A DNA stretch of 64,000 nt from Clostridium intestinale DSM 6191 (GTDB lineage: Bacteria; Bacillota; Clostridia; Clostridiales; Clostridiaceae): the NCBI RefSeq assembly GCF_900130055.1, contig NZ_FQXU01000006.1:302851-366850 (forward strand), read 5' to 3'. Below the pieces are notes generated by a model, which was not told the origin of the DNA, did no database searches, and was given only the letters and a program-made list of their open reading frames with translations. The first letter of the stretch is position 1; every line of letters starts with the position of its first letter. This document shows, piece after piece, positions 27,940 through 37,005 of the stretch. Made by a program: the position numbers and the translations under genes.

Positions 27940-29052
27940 ATGAAGAAGTTAATATGCATTTTTATGGTAATAGCTACAACTTTAAATGTAGGATGTTTTA
28001 ATTATAGAGACATGAATAAATTATTATTTTCATTAGCGGCTATATTAGATGTGGATACTTCTGGAGATATAATTTTATATGGAGAGTTTTTTAAAACCCA
28101 TAGGTATGGAGAAGAAAAAATGGGAAGAGAAGATAGAGTTATAATTAAAGGAAGAGGAGAAACCCTTTTAGATGCTTTTTATGATATAAACACACTTACA
28201 GGTTCTCCTGTAGCTTACGATGTTAATAGGGTTCTAATATATACTGAGAGAGCTGCGAGAGCTGGGATGGATGTTTTGGTAGATTCATCATTAAGAAATC
28301 AAAGACCAACATTAAGAGAGTTTATGTTTATATATTGTGGGAATCCAGAAGACTTAGTCAATATTCAAATAAGAGATGAAAATTTTATAGGATTATTTCT
28401 TGATAATAGTATGATATATCAAGGAAAGTTATTAAATATTGCAAGGCTTAGACTTGATGAATATTCAAATAATAGGCTAATGGGAAGCCGGATCAATATA
28501 ATGCCTATTATAAAAACAAGTGAGGAAAGTAAAAGAGATCGACTTGAATTTAGTGGTGCAGCTATTATAAGTGATGATAAAATGATAGGAAAAATCGAAA
28601 AAGATGAAGTAGAGGCATATAAAATTCTTATGAATGATATTAAACTTGGAGATATAACAACTATAAATCCTATGAATGAAGGTAAGGTTATATCATTAGA
28701 TATACTAAAAGGCTCCACAAAGAAATCCCTTAAGTATAATGGAGATAGAATAAAGTGTGATTTTAAAATTAATGTTAAGTCATCCTTAGAGGAAGCTCAA
28801 AAGAGTATAACTTTAACAGATGATAATATTAGAAAACAAGTAAAAGAATCAGCAGAAAAAACTGTAAAGGATAGATGCGAAAATCTATTAAGAAAATGTA
28901 AAGAAGAAAGTATAGATATATTAAATATACAAAGAGAGCTAGAAGTTGAATATCATGGGCTTAATATTGAAAACATAATGGATAAAGTAGATTTTAATTT
29001 AGACATAAATATAGATATAGAAGGAAGTCAGGTAATTAATGATTCAAAATAG
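27940..29052 (+). CDS. gerKC: Spore germination receptor lipoprotein GerKC
   Basis: 370 residues. The signal peptide has a lipobox ending in NVGC (lipidated Cys about residue 19), followed by the family-typical NYRDMNKLLF-like stretch. It continues with the Ger(x)C family core: FKTHRYGEE, KGRGETLLDAFYDINTLTG, REFMFIYC, then a C-terminal domain of alternating beta and helix (~200-365). It is the lipoprotein C subunit of the germinant receptor. It is co-transcribed with gerKA and followed by a terminator. Confidence 0.9.
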   Translation: MKKLICIFMVIATTLNVGCFNYRDMNKLLFSLAAILDVDTSGDIILYGEFFKTHRYGEEKMGREDRVIIKGRGETLLDAFYDINTLTGSPVAYDVNRVLIYTERAARAGMDVLVDSSLRNQRPTLREFMFIYCGNPEDLVNIQIRDENFIGLFLDNSMIYQGKLLNIARLRLDEYSNNRLMGSRINIMPIIKTSEESKRDRLEFSGAAIISDDKMIGKIEKDEVEAYKILMNDIKLGDITTINPMNEGKVISLDILKGSTKKSLKYNGDRIKCDFKINVKSSLEEAQKSITLTDDNIRKQVKESAEKTVKDRCENLLRKCKEESIDILNIQRELEVEYHGLNIENIMDKVDFNLDINIDIEGSQVINDSK

Positions 29053-29092
29053 TAGGAAAGATAGCTTAAGATTTATATAATAAAAGATAATT

Positions 29093-29136
29093 GAGACTTT
29101 GCACTTAATAACTAGTGTAAAAGTCTCTTTTTATTT
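29093..29136 (+). terminator. gerKA-gerKC terminator
   Basis: GAGACTTT (29093-29100) pairs with AAAGTCTC (29120-29127), with inner arms CACT/AGTG, followed by TTTTTATTT. Confidence 0.88.
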
Positions 29137-29147
29137 AATTAAAAAAT

Positions 29148-29245
29148 CATAGAAACAGCGCTACTTATAAACAGTGAAACAGCGGAGTGTTTTAACATAG
29201 GAACAGCGTTGCATAAAAACATAGAAACATAGGAACAGTGGAACA
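29148..29245. repeat. Degenerate short repeats
   Basis: The 317-base gap between gerKC and the HxlR gene holds four or five imperfect copies of TAGRAACAGYG (at about 29150, 29173, 29198, 29222 and 29230), with no ORF. No function evident. Confidence 0.5.
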
Positions 29246-29286
29246 CTAGTATGATTTAGCTTGGTTTCACTTTATGAAGATGAATT

Positions 29287-29329
29287 TGGGCCATAGCAAA
29301 ACTAAATATGCTAGTTTTGCTATGGCCCA
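29287..29329. terminator. Long hairpin between converging gerKC and HxlR genes
   Basis: TGGGCCATAGCAAAACTA (29287-29304) pairs perfectly with TAGTTTTGCTATGGCCCA (29312-29329), an 18-base stem with a 7-base loop. It is followed by only TTTTG on + and AAATTC on -. Probably a bidirectional terminator; the stem is stronger and richer in G+C than its neighbours. Confidence 0.7.
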
Positions 29330-29369
29330 TTTTGCCTATCATTAAATAATATATAATTACAAAATTAAT

Positions 29370-29750
29370 TTAAGAATTAGAGCAGTCCTCATCACAAATA
29401 TTATATTTGATATCATAATCGAAATAATCATTTTTATAGGCCCAATCACACATCATTCCAAGAATAGGGATAACCTCTTTGCCACTATTCGTTATGGAGT
29501 ACTCAACCTTTGGAGGAACTTCAGGATAAATCTTTCTCACGATTAAGTGATTTTCCTCTAATTCTCTTAATTGTTTAGTTAATATTTTATGTGTAATATC
29601 AGGAATAAAATGTTGAATTTGAGTAAATCTTAAAGTTCCGGATTTAGATAAAAACCATAAGATTAGGGGTTTCCATTTACCACCTATAACCTCAAAAGCT
29701 ACTTCAAATTCACAGGTAGCATTTTTAGTTTTATTTAGATTGTTGGGCAT
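29370..29750 (-). CDS. HxlR-family transcriptional regulator
   Basis: 126 residues from the ATG at 29750, five bases after GGAGG (a GTG two codons earlier overlaps the ribosome site). The HxlR winged helix is clear: CEFEVAFEVIGGKWKPLILW, LRFTQIQHFIPDITHKILTKQL, ELEENHLIVRKIYPEVPPKVEY. Two Cys near the C-terminus (CDEDC) and one near the N-terminus could respond to thiol or aldehyde stress, as in YodB/HypR-type members; this is inference. It is divergent from the alcohol dehydrogenase gene, with an inverted repeat between them, so it probably controls that gene. Confidence 0.9.
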   Translation of the reverse strand: MPNNLNKTKNATCEFEVAFEVIGGKWKPLILWFLSKSGTLRFTQIQHFIPDITHKILTKQLRELEENHLIVRKIYPEVPPKVEYSITNSGKEVIPILGMMCDWAYKNDYFDYDIKYNICDEDCSNS

Positions 29751-29821
29751 AAGCACCTCCTAAAGATTTAATGATAATGTATAATGTTATTATACTATAA
29801 AAACTAAATTTAACATAATAT

Positions 29822-29841
29822 AGGTATCATAAAGGATACTA
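29822..29841. promoter_or_regulatory. Inverted repeat, probable HxlR operator
   Basis: GTATC (29824-29828), six bases, GATAC (29835-29839), in the 183-base divergent region between the HxlR and alcohol dehydrogenase genes. The size and GTAnC-type arms fit HxlR-family sites. Confidence 0.5.
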
Positions 29842-29933
29842 TCTATCAATAAAGTACATTCTTGTTTAACCTCAACTATATGTCTATACTGTATTTAATG
29901 AAATAAATAAAATATTTATTTGGAGGTGGATTT

Positions 29934-31112
29934 ATGGACTTTAATTATCATATACCTACAAAAATTTTATTTGGGCCTGGAAAGTTAGATGAATTATCAA
30001 GGGAAAAACTTCCTGGAACAAAAGCATTAATTGTAACTACAGCAGGAAAATCAGTAAAGAAATACGGATATTTAGATAGGTTAAAGAAGATCTTATCTAG
30101 TAGAGGGATTGAATACGTTTTATTTGATAAGATTTTACCTAATCCTATTAAAGCTCATGTAATGGAAGGTGCAGATATTGCAAAAAAAGAGAATTGTGAT
30201 TTTGTAATAGGACTTGGAGGGGGCAGTAGTATTGACTCCTCAAAAAGTATTGCAGTTATGGCAAAAAATCCAGGTGACTATTGGGATTATATATCTGGTG
30301 GAACTGGGAAAGGGCTTCAAGTTAAAAATGGTGCACTTCCTATAGTTGCAATAACAACTACAGCAGGGACAGGAACAGAAGCTGATCCATGGACTGTTAT
30401 AACAAAAGAAGAAACAAATGAAAAAATAGGTTTCGGTAATGAAGATACATTTCCAACCTTATCAGTAGTTGATCCAGAACTTATGCTAACAGTTCCTAAA
30501 AATTTAACAGCCTATCAAGGGTTTGATGCATTGTTTCATGCAACAGAAGGATATATAGCAAATATTTCAACACCTATAAGTGATGCCTATGCTTTAAAAA
30601 GTATAAAGTTAATAGCAAAATATCTTCCTATATGCGTTAATGAAGGTGATAATCTTGAGGCTCGTACACAAGTGGCTTTAGCTAACACTCTTTCAGGATT
30701 AGTTGAGTCTACATCTAGCTGTACATCAGAACATTCAATGGAACATGCGCTAAGTGCACATCATCCAGAGCTTCCTCATGGAGCTGGGTTAATTATGCTT
30801 TCAGAAGAATATTATAAATTTTTTGCAGATAAGGCTCCTGAAAGATTCGTATCTATGGCTAAAGCTATGGGGGTTGATTTCCATTCAGTACCTAAAGAAG
30901 AACGTCCTATGATGTTTGTAGATGCCTTATTAAAGTTACAAAAAGAGTGTGGAGTTGATAATCTAAAGATGTCTGACTATGGAATAACAAAGGAAGAGAT
31001 ACCAGCACTAGCTAATAATGCAAGAGAAACTATGGGAGGACTTTTTAGATTAGATCCATATAAATTATCTTTAGAAGAAACCATAGAAATTATGACTAAA
31101 GCATATAAATAA
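29934..31112 (+). CDS. Iron-containing alcohol dehydrogenase
   Basis: 392 residues, group III metal-dependent alcohol dehydrogenase. NAD-binding GLGGGSSIDSSKSIAV (about residues 92-107) and TTTAGTGTEADPW are present. Metal ligands are the Asp/His set: Asp in FDALFHATEGY, plus SMEHALSAHHPELPHG. It interconverts aldehydes and alcohols with NAD(P)H, for example in butanol/ethanol or propanediol metabolism; substrate unknown. TTGGAGGTGG precedes the ATG. It is divergent from an HxlR regulator and followed after 67 bases by an aldo/keto reductase, suggesting an aldehyde-handling unit. Confidence 0.93.
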   Translation: MDFNYHIPTKILFGPGKLDELSREKLPGTKALIVTTAGKSVKKYGYLDRLKKILSSRGIEYVLFDKILPNPIKAHVMEGADIAKKENCDFVIGLGGGSSIDSSKSIAVMAKNPGDYWDYISGGTGKGLQVKNGALPIVAITTTAGTGTEADPWTVITKEETNEKIGFGNEDTFPTLSVVDPELMLTVPKNLTAYQGFDALFHATEGYIANISTPISDAYALKSIKLIAKYLPICVNEGDNLEARTQVALANTLSGLVESTSSCTSEHSMEHALSAHHPELPHGAGLIMLSEEYYKFFADKAPERFVSMAKAMGVDFHSVPKEERPMMFVDALLKLQKECGVDNLKMSDYGITKEEIPALANNARETMGGLFRLDPYKLSLEETIEIMTKAYK

Positions 31113-31179
31113 AACATATAAGGATTAAGCCCAAAATCCTTATGGATAGATAAATAGAAGTTTAAGAGGAGGAATTACT

Positions 31180-32337
31180 ATGTTATATAGAACTTATGGA
31201 AAAACTAACGAGAAGGTTTCGGCATTAGGATTTGGATGTATGAGATTACCAATCATAAATGGAGATACAACAAAAATAGATGATGAAAAGGCTATAAAGA
31301 TGCTTCGTCATGCAATTGACGAGGGACTTAATTATGTTGATACTGCGTACCCTTACCACGGTACAGGAATGGGAAGAGGAGGAGAAAGTGAGCCTTTTGT
31401 TGCAAGAGCATTAAAAGATGGTTATAGAGATAAAGTTAATATAGCAACAAAACTTCCTAGTTGGTTAATAAAAACTAGAGAAGACATGGACAAATACCTT
31501 AACGAACAATTAGAGCGTTTGCAAACAGATAGAATAGACTTTTATTTAGTGCATGCACTTAGTGCAGCAACATGGGAAAACTTAAAAGAATTAGGTATAG
31601 ATGAATTTTTAGATTCAGCTATAAAAGATGGAAGAATAAGATATGCTGGATTCTCTTTCCATGATAAGTTAGAAGTATTTAAGGGAATCGTGGATTATTA
31701 TGACTGGTCATTTTGCCAAATACAATTTAATTACTTAGATGAGGATTATCAAGCAGGAAAAGAAGGGCTAGAATATGCTGCCAATAGAGGTTTAGGTGTT
31801 GCTATTATGGAACCTCTTAGAGGTGGAAAAATAGTTAAAAATCTGCCAGAAGCTGTTATGAATACATTTGATGAAGCAGATGTAAAAAGAACTCCAGCTG
31901 AGTGGGCACTAAGATGGGTATGGAATCATCCAGAAGTATCGGTTGTTTTAAGTGGAATGAATACTATGGATAATGTTACAGAAAACTTAAGAGTTGCTAG
32001 CCAAGCTGAGCCAAATTCATTAACAGATAAAGAATTAGAAATAATGGATAAAGTTAAAACTGTATTTAAACAAAGGATAAAAGTTAACTGTACAGCTTGC
32101 GAATATTGCATGCCTTGCCCAGCAGGAGTAAATATTCCTAAAAACTTCACTTATTATAATGAATTTAGTTTATTTGCAACACCTGATACAGAAAAAGAAC
32201 TTAAAGCAAGATATAGTTCTGTAAGAGAAGAGGAAAGAGCGTCAAAATGTGTTGAATGTGGTAAATGTGAAACTCATTGTCCACAAGCTATTAAAATTCG
32301 TGAAGAGTTAAAAAATGTTACAGAATTATTTGTTTAA
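31180..32337 (+). CDS. Aldo/keto reductase with C-terminal ferredoxin-like [4Fe-4S] domain
   Basis: 385 residues. The N-terminal ~290 residues form an aldo/keto reductase barrel (SALGFGCMRLP, NYVDTAYPYHGTG with the catalytic Asp/Tyr, KLPSWLIKTREDMDKYL, DFYLVHAL). The C-terminal ~85 residues carry two Cys clusters, CTACEYCMPCPAGV and CVECGKCETHCPQAI, that bind iron-sulfur clusters. This architecture is common in anaerobes and suggests electron supply from ferredoxin rather than only NADPH. It lies in the same direction after the alcohol dehydrogenase. AGAGGAGG site. Confidence 0.92.
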   Translation: MLYRTYGKTNEKVSALGFGCMRLPIINGDTTKIDDEKAIKMLRHAIDEGLNYVDTAYPYHGTGMGRGGESEPFVARALKDGYRDKVNIATKLPSWLIKTREDMDKYLNEQLERLQTDRIDFYLVHALSAATWENLKELGIDEFLDSAIKDGRIRYAGFSFHDKLEVFKGIVDYYDWSFCQIQFNYLDEDYQAGKEGLEYAANRGLGVAIMEPLRGGKIVKNLPEAVMNTFDEADVKRTPAEWALRWVWNHPEVSVVLSGMNTMDNVTENLRVASQAEPNSLTDKELEIMDKVKTVFKQRIKVNCTACEYCMPCPAGVNIPKNFTYYNEFSLFATPDTEKELKARYSSVREEERASKCVECGKCETHCPQAIKIREELKNVTELFV

Positions 32338-32346
32338 ATAATAAGG

Positions 32347-32382
32347 TATTGTCATGAAATCAGAAAAGATTTTATGACAATA
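32347..32382. promoter_or_regulatory. Inverted repeat between aldo/keto reductase and nickel-transport genes
   Basis: TATTGTCATGAAATC (32347-32361) pairs with GATTTTATGACAATA (32368-32382), one mismatch. It ends 30 bases before the NikMN start and lacks a clear T-run. Either a weak terminator for the upstream gene or a regulator site for nickel/lar expression. Confidence 0.5.
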
Positions 32383-32412
32383 TTTGTGTTTAAAGAATTT
32401 GGAGGGGTTAAA

Positions 32413-33399
32413 ATGCATATACCAGATAATTATCTAAGTCCTTCTACTTGTGCTACCTTTGGAGTAGCAATGGTACCTGTATGGAGGAGAGCTATTATAA
32501 AAATAAAACAGGAAGTAACTAGACAAAAAATGCCTTTGCTTGGAGTGTGTGCTGCTTTTTCTTTTTTAGTTATGATGTTTAACATTCCACTTCCAGGAGG
32601 AACTACTGGACATGCTGTTGGAGCAGCCCTAGCAGCAATTTTATTAGGCCCTTATTGCGCGGTTATTTCAGTTACTATAGCATTGACCGTACAAGCCTTG
32701 TTTTTTGGAGATGGTGGGGTTTTAGCTTTAGCAGTTAACTGCTTTAATATGGCATTTATTATGCCCTTTGCTGCTCACTATGTGTTCAATTTTATAAAAA
32801 GCTTTATTAAAAATAAAAAAGGAGAATATATAGGAGCTTTTATAGCAGGATATGTATCTTTAAATATAGCTGCTTTATTTACAGCTATTGAATTTGGTAT
32901 TCAACCAATACTTTTTAAAGATGGAGCTGGATTACCTATATATAGTCCCTATGGATTAGCTATAGCAATCCCAGCTATGATGATACCTCATTTATTAGTA
33001 GCAGGAGTTTTAGAAGGAATTATAACTACTGGCGTGTATAGCTATGTAAAGAAATTAACACCAGAAATAATATACAAGCAATCTAATAATAAAATAAAAC
33101 CACTATATTTTTTAATAGGAATATTGGCTTTAGCAACACCATTAGGACTTTTGGCAACTGGTACAGCTTGGGGGGAATGGGGAGCAGAAGAAGTTCAAGA
33201 ACTTGTAGGTTTTATTCCTAATGGAATGAAAAATGGTTTTAATTTCTCGGCACCAATGCCTGATTATGGATTAGAAGGTTTAAAAGAATATTTTGCATAT
33301 ATTCTTTCAGCTTTATTAGGAATAGCTGTAATATTTTTAATAATAAAGCTTTGGGGAAAAGTATCATATAAAAACAGTCAAAAGGTGCAAAATGATTGA
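32413..33399 (+). CDS. nikMN: Nickel ECF transporter S component NikMN (CbiM/NikM fused to NikN)
   Basis: 328 residues from the ATG at 32413, preceded by GGAGGGG. The mature start must be MHIPDNYLSPSTC, because the N-terminal amine and His2 of CbiM/NikM bind the metal, so an upstream TTG-type start is rejected. The first ~220 residues have about six or seven membrane spans (MMFNIPLPGGTTGHAVGAALAAILLGP). The C-terminal ~100 residues (from LALATPLGLLATG to two hydrophobic spans around the PDYGLEGL stretch) are the NikN/PDGLE-like part. With NikQ and NikO downstream it forms a Ni(II) importer. The neighbouring lar genes make nickel far more likely than cobalt. Confidence 0.9.
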   Translation: MHIPDNYLSPSTCATFGVAMVPVWRRAIIKIKQEVTRQKMPLLGVCAAFSFLVMMFNIPLPGGTTGHAVGAALAAILLGPYCAVISVTIALTVQALFFGDGGVLALAVNCFNMAFIMPFAAHYVFNFIKSFIKNKKGEYIGAFIAGYVSLNIAALFTAIEFGIQPILFKDGAGLPIYSPYGLAIAIPAMMIPHLLVAGVLEGIITTGVYSYVKKLTPEIIYKQSNNKIKPLYFLIGILALATPLGLLATGTAWGEWGAEEVQELVGFIPNGMKNGFNFSAPMPDYGLEGLKEYFAYILSALLGIAVIFLIIKLWGKVSYKNSQKVQND

Positions 33400-34186
33400 T
33401 GAGTGGCTTTTAGAAAAAGATAGCTATATACCTAAAGGTGAAAAAAACTCGTACATCGAGAAAAGTATTTTTTCTATGGTAAAAACAGTTTCTATTATTA
33501 GAGAGAATAAGATTAAAGAGGGAATAATTTATCACATAAATCCATTATTAAAAGTGGTTATTAGTATCTTAAGCTTAATAGTTATAGCAATAACCAGAAG
33601 TTTTATATATGTAGGTATTTTTGATATATATTTATTATCTAGCCTTTTTATGATGAATAAAAGAGATAGGATAAGGATAATCAAAATGAGCTTAATTTTT
33701 CCTATTATAACTTTCATAGCTTTAATACCAGCTATTTTAATGGGGAATATATATAATAGTTTATTGATAACACTAAAGCTATTTAGTACTGTAGTATTGA
33801 TGAGTATTTTATCTCATACAACCAGATGGAGTGATATTAATAAAGCTTTAAAACTAATGTTTATACCGGATATATTTATTTGGATTATGGATATAACGAT
33901 AAAATATATTGTACTATTAGCCGAATATTCTATTGATCTTTTATTTGCGTTAAAACTTAGATCAGTAGGAAGCTCAAAAGATAAAAATAAATTTATTTCA
34001 AGTATAGTGGGAAATGTTTTTTTAAAATCCTATAAAATGAGTGAAGAGATGTCTAGTGCAATGGAGTGTAGAGGTTTTGTAGGAGAATATAGTATATCTA
34101 AAAATTTAACATTTAAGAAATATGATTATATATATGTAATTATAAATTTAGGTTTATTTATTTTATTTATAATTAAATTCGTTTAA
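33392..34186 (+). CDS. nikQ: Nickel ECF transporter T component NikQ (CbiQ family)
   Basis: 264 residues, overlapping the end of nikMN by 8 bases (translational coupling). CbiQ/EcfT family: a soluble start (MIDEWLLEKDSYIPKGEK), then about five to six membrane spans, with the coupling-helix motif near ALKLRSVGSS and the second short motif AMECRGFVGEY that contact the ATPase. It couples ATP hydrolysis to NikM movement. Confidence 0.9.
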   Translation: MIDEWLLEKDSYIPKGEKNSYIEKSIFSMVKTVSIIRENKIKEGIIYHINPLLKVVISILSLIVIAITRSFIYVGIFDIYLLSSLFMMNKRDRIRIIKMSLIFPIITFIALIPAILMGNIYNSLLITLKLFSTVVLMSILSHTTRWSDINKALKLMFIPDIFIWIMDITIKYIVLLAEYSIDLLFALKLRSVGSSKDKNKFISSIVGNVFLKSYKMSEEMSSAMECRGFVGEYSISKNLTFKKYDYIYVIINLGLFILFIIKFV

Positions 34187-34204
34187 AACTAAGGAGAGTA
34201 GTTT

Positions 34205-34930
34205 ATGATAAGGCTCGAAGATGTTTCGTTTAAATATAAAAATAAAGTGGCTCTAAATAAGATTGACATAAACATAGAAGAAGGAGAATCTATTGCTATT
34301 ATAGGACCCAATGGAAGTGGAAAGTCTACTCTTCTAAAATTGTTAAACGGAATTATTTTTCCTAGCCAAGGAAAATACTTTTTTGATGAAACTGAGATTA
34401 GTGAAGAAAGAATTAAAGATAATAAATTTTCAAAGTCCTTTCATAAAAAGATTGGTTTTGTTTTTCAAAATTCTGATACCCAACTTTTTTGTTCTACAGT
34501 ATTTGAAGAAATCGCTTTTGGTCCTATTCAAATGGGGTTGAGTAATGAGGATATAGAAAAGAGAGTTAATGGGTGTTTAAAGATGCTTAATATAGAAAAA
34601 GTTAAACATGAGCATCCTTATAACTTAAGTGGAGGAGAGAAAAAAAGGGTTGCTATAGCTAGTGTTTTAGCCTTGAATCCAGAAGTTTTAGTATTGGACG
34701 AACCTATGAATGGAATAGACCCTAAAGGTAAAAAGTTTTTAAAAGAATTATTGATAATGTTAAATAAAAGTGGCAAGACAATAATATGTGCAACTCATGA
34801 CTTTGAATATGTAGAGGGAATATTTAAACGAGGAATAGTGTTTTCAGAGAATCATAACATTATAAGGGATGATAGGTATGAGAATATTATAAAAGATAAG
34901 CAATTTCTAGAAGAGCATAACATTATATAA
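34205..34930 (+). CDS. nikO: Nickel ECF transporter ATPase NikO
   Basis: 241 residues. Walker A GPNGSGKST is at about residues 35-43, Q-loop VFQNSDTQLFC (the QLF-type Q-loop of ECF ATPases), signature LSGGE, Walker B VLVLDEPMNGID and His switch ATHDFEY. AGGAGAG site. It energises the nickel importer and is followed after 20 bases by larC. Confidence 0.92.
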   Translation: MIRLEDVSFKYKNKVALNKIDINIEEGESIAIIGPNGSGKSTLLKLLNGIIFPSQGKYFFDETEISEERIKDNKFSKSFHKKIGFVFQNSDTQLFCSTVFEEIAFGPIQMGLSNEDIEKRVNGCLKMLNIEKVKHEHPYNLSGGEKKRVAIASVLALNPEVLVLDEPMNGIDPKGKKFLKELLIMLNKSGKTIICATHDFEYVEGIFKRGIVFSENHNIIRDDRYENIIKDKQFLEEHNII

Positions 34931-34950
34931 GTAGCATTGGAGAGGAAATT

Positions 34951-36234
34951 ATGAAAGTATTATATTATGACTGTTTTTGTGGAATAAGTGGAGATATGCA
35001 CATTGCAGCTATGCTAGACTTAGGTGTACCGCAGGAATACTTACTAAAAGAAATATCAAAACTTAAAATAGATTCTGAGTACGAAATAAAGATACAAAAA
35101 ACTATAAAAAAAGGAATAACAGGTACAAGAGTTGATGTTATATTGAAAAATGAACATGACCATCATTATAATCACCACTACGATAATCTTAGTGATGAAA
35201 ATATTGTTGAGCATTCTCATAATCATCAACATGAACATCCTCATACACATCACCACCATGAGGACAATGAACATAGTATGGAGCATCATCATAGAGGGTT
35301 AAAGGAAATAGAAGAGATAATCAACTCAAGTGACTTAAGTGATAATGTAAAGAAGTTAAGCGTTAAAACTTTCATGAAGGTAGCAGAGGCAGAGGCGAAG
35401 GTTCATGGAAAAGATTTATATGAAGTTCATTTTCATGAAGTTGGAGCTGTAGATTCCATTATAGATATAGTAGCTTCGGCTATAACATTAGATTATTTAA
35501 AGGTAGATAAGATTGTTGCATCAAGTATTCAGTTAGGTGGAGGATTTGTTAAATGTGCTCATGGGATAATACCAGTACCGGCACCAGCTACTGTTGAGAT
35601 ATTAAAAGGTATACCAGTAAAAACTGGAGTAGTAGAATTTGAAACAACAACTCCTACAGGAGCTGCTATATTAGCTGCAAATGTTCAAGAATATACAGAC
35701 AAAATAGATTTTCAAATAGATAAAGTTGCCTATGGATTAGGTCATAGAGAACTAGAAATACCTAATGTATTAAGAGTTTATTTAGGGACAATACAAGAGT
35801 CAGAAAAAATAGAAGAGCAATATATTATTGAGACCAATATAGATGATATGAATCCAGAGTTCTATGAATATATTGAAGAAAAACTTTTTTCAAATGGGGC
35901 TTTAGATGTTTATAAGACAGCTATCATAATGAAAAAAGGAAGACCTGCTATAAAGTTAAGCGTACTTGTAAGTGCTGATAAAGAAGAAGAAATTTTAAAG
36001 ACAATTTTTAAAGAAACCACCTCAATAGGGGTAAGAAAATATAAAGTTGAAAAAATAATGCTAGATAGAGATTTTTCTAAGAAAAAAACAGTTTATGGAG
36101 AAGTTACACTTAAAAATTCCTATTATAAAGGTGAATTAATAAAATCTAAACCTGAATATGAAGAGTGTAAGATTATTGCTAAAGAAAACAGTATACCCCT
36201 TAAACAGGTATATGAAGAAATTTATAGGAGCTAA
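34951..36234 (+). CDS. larC: LarC, nickel insertase for the nickel-pincer nucleotide cofactor
   Basis: 427 residues, continuous LarC1+LarC2. In Lactiplantibacillus plantarum the two halves are separate ORFs joined by programmed frameshift; here no shift is needed. N-terminal YYDCFCGISGDMHIAA is the family start. Residues 69-114 are an insert with 19 His among 46 residues, a likely nickel-binding/storage patch. The core (VHGKDLYEVHFHEVGAVDSI, TTTPTGAAIL) and the C-terminal LarC2 part (ETNIDDMNPEFYEY) are intact. LarC uses CTP to insert Ni into the pyridinium dithiocarboxylate nucleotide, the last step of cofactor synthesis. Nickel import genes directly upstream fit. Confidence 0.95.
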   Translation: MKVLYYDCFCGISGDMHIAAMLDLGVPQEYLLKEISKLKIDSEYEIKIQKTIKKGITGTRVDVILKNEHDHHYNHHYDNLSDENIVEHSHNHQHEHPHTHHHHEDNEHSMEHHHRGLKEIEEIINSSDLSDNVKKLSVKTFMKVAEAEAKVHGKDLYEVHFHEVGAVDSIIDIVASAITLDYLKVDKIVASSIQLGGGFVKCAHGIIPVPAPATVEILKGIPVKTGVVEFETTTPTGAAILAANVQEYTDKIDFQIDKVAYGLGHRELEIPNVLRVYLGTIQESEKIEEQYIIETNIDDMNPEFYEYIEEKLFSNGALDVYKTAIIMKKGRPAIKLSVLVSADKEEEILKTIFKETTSIGVRKYKVEKIMLDRDFSKKKTVYGEVTLKNSYYKGELIKSKPEYEECKIIAKENSIPLKQVYEEIYRS

Positions 36235-36239
36235 AAAGT

Positions 36240-36986
36240 ATGAATAAAGAAGATATAAAACACCTTCTTAAACTAGTGAAAAACAACGAAATAGAAGTAG
36301 ATGAGGCTTTAGAAAAGTTAGAGGACTTACCTTTTAAGGATTTGGATTTTGCTTTAATTGATAATCATAGAGAACTCAGGGTTGGATATCCGGAGGTAAT
36401 TTATTGCCAAGGAAAAACTGTAGAGCAAGTTAGAGATATAGTTAAGTTTATGCTTACAAAGAACACAAATATATTGGGAACTAGAGCTACAGAAGAAATG
36501 TATATGGCTGTAAAAGAAATATGCCCTGAAGCTAGGTATAATAGTATAGGAAAAACTATAACTGTAGAATTGAGAAAAGAAGAAGTTACAGAAAGTTATA
36601 TTGCAATTGTTTCAGCAGGAACTTCGGATTTATATGTGGTGGAAGAGGCTGTAGAAACAGCTAAATTATTTGGGAACAGAGTGGAGAAAATTACTGATGT
36701 AGGAGTAGCTGGTATTCATAGACTTTTTGCTAAACTAGATATAATTAAGGGGGCAAAGGTAGTTATAGTAGTTGCTGGTATGGAGGGCGCATTAGCTAGT
36801 GTTATTGGTGGACTTGTAGATAAACCAGTTATAGCCGTACCAACAAGTGTTGGATATGGAGCTAACTTTGGAGGAGTAGCTGCACTTTTATCAATGCTTA
36901 ATAGTTGTGCAAGTGGGGTTAGTGTTGTAAATATAGATAATGGATTTGGAGCCGCGTATAATGCCAGTATAATTAACAAACTTTAG
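36240..36986 (+). CDS. larB: LarB, nicotinic acid adenine dinucleotide carboxylase/hydrolase
   Basis: 248 residues. The N-terminal ~120 residues are helical (EALEKLEDLPF, VEQVRDIVKFML). The C-terminal ~130 residues have a PurE-like fold (IVSAGTSDLYVVEEA, VVAGMEGALASVIGGLVDKP, PTSVGYGANFGGVAALLSML). Cys223 in NSCASGV corresponds to the Cys that forms the transient adduct with NaAD in characterised LarB. It makes pyridinium-3,5-biscarboxylate mononucleotide, the first pathway step. Starts 5 bases after larC. Confidence 0.95.
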   Translation: MNKEDIKHLLKLVKNNEIEVDEALEKLEDLPFKDLDFALIDNHRELRVGYPEVIYCQGKTVEQVRDIVKFMLTKNTNILGTRATEEMYMAVKEICPEARYNSIGKTITVELRKEEVTESYIAIVSAGTSDLYVVEEAVETAKLFGNRVEKITDVGVAGIHRLFAKLDIIKGAKVVIVVAGMEGALASVIGGLVDKPVIAVPTSVGYGANFGGVAALLSMLNSCASGVSVVNIDNGFGAAYNASIINKL

Positions 36987-37005
36987 AGATGATTAGGAGG
37001 ATAAT

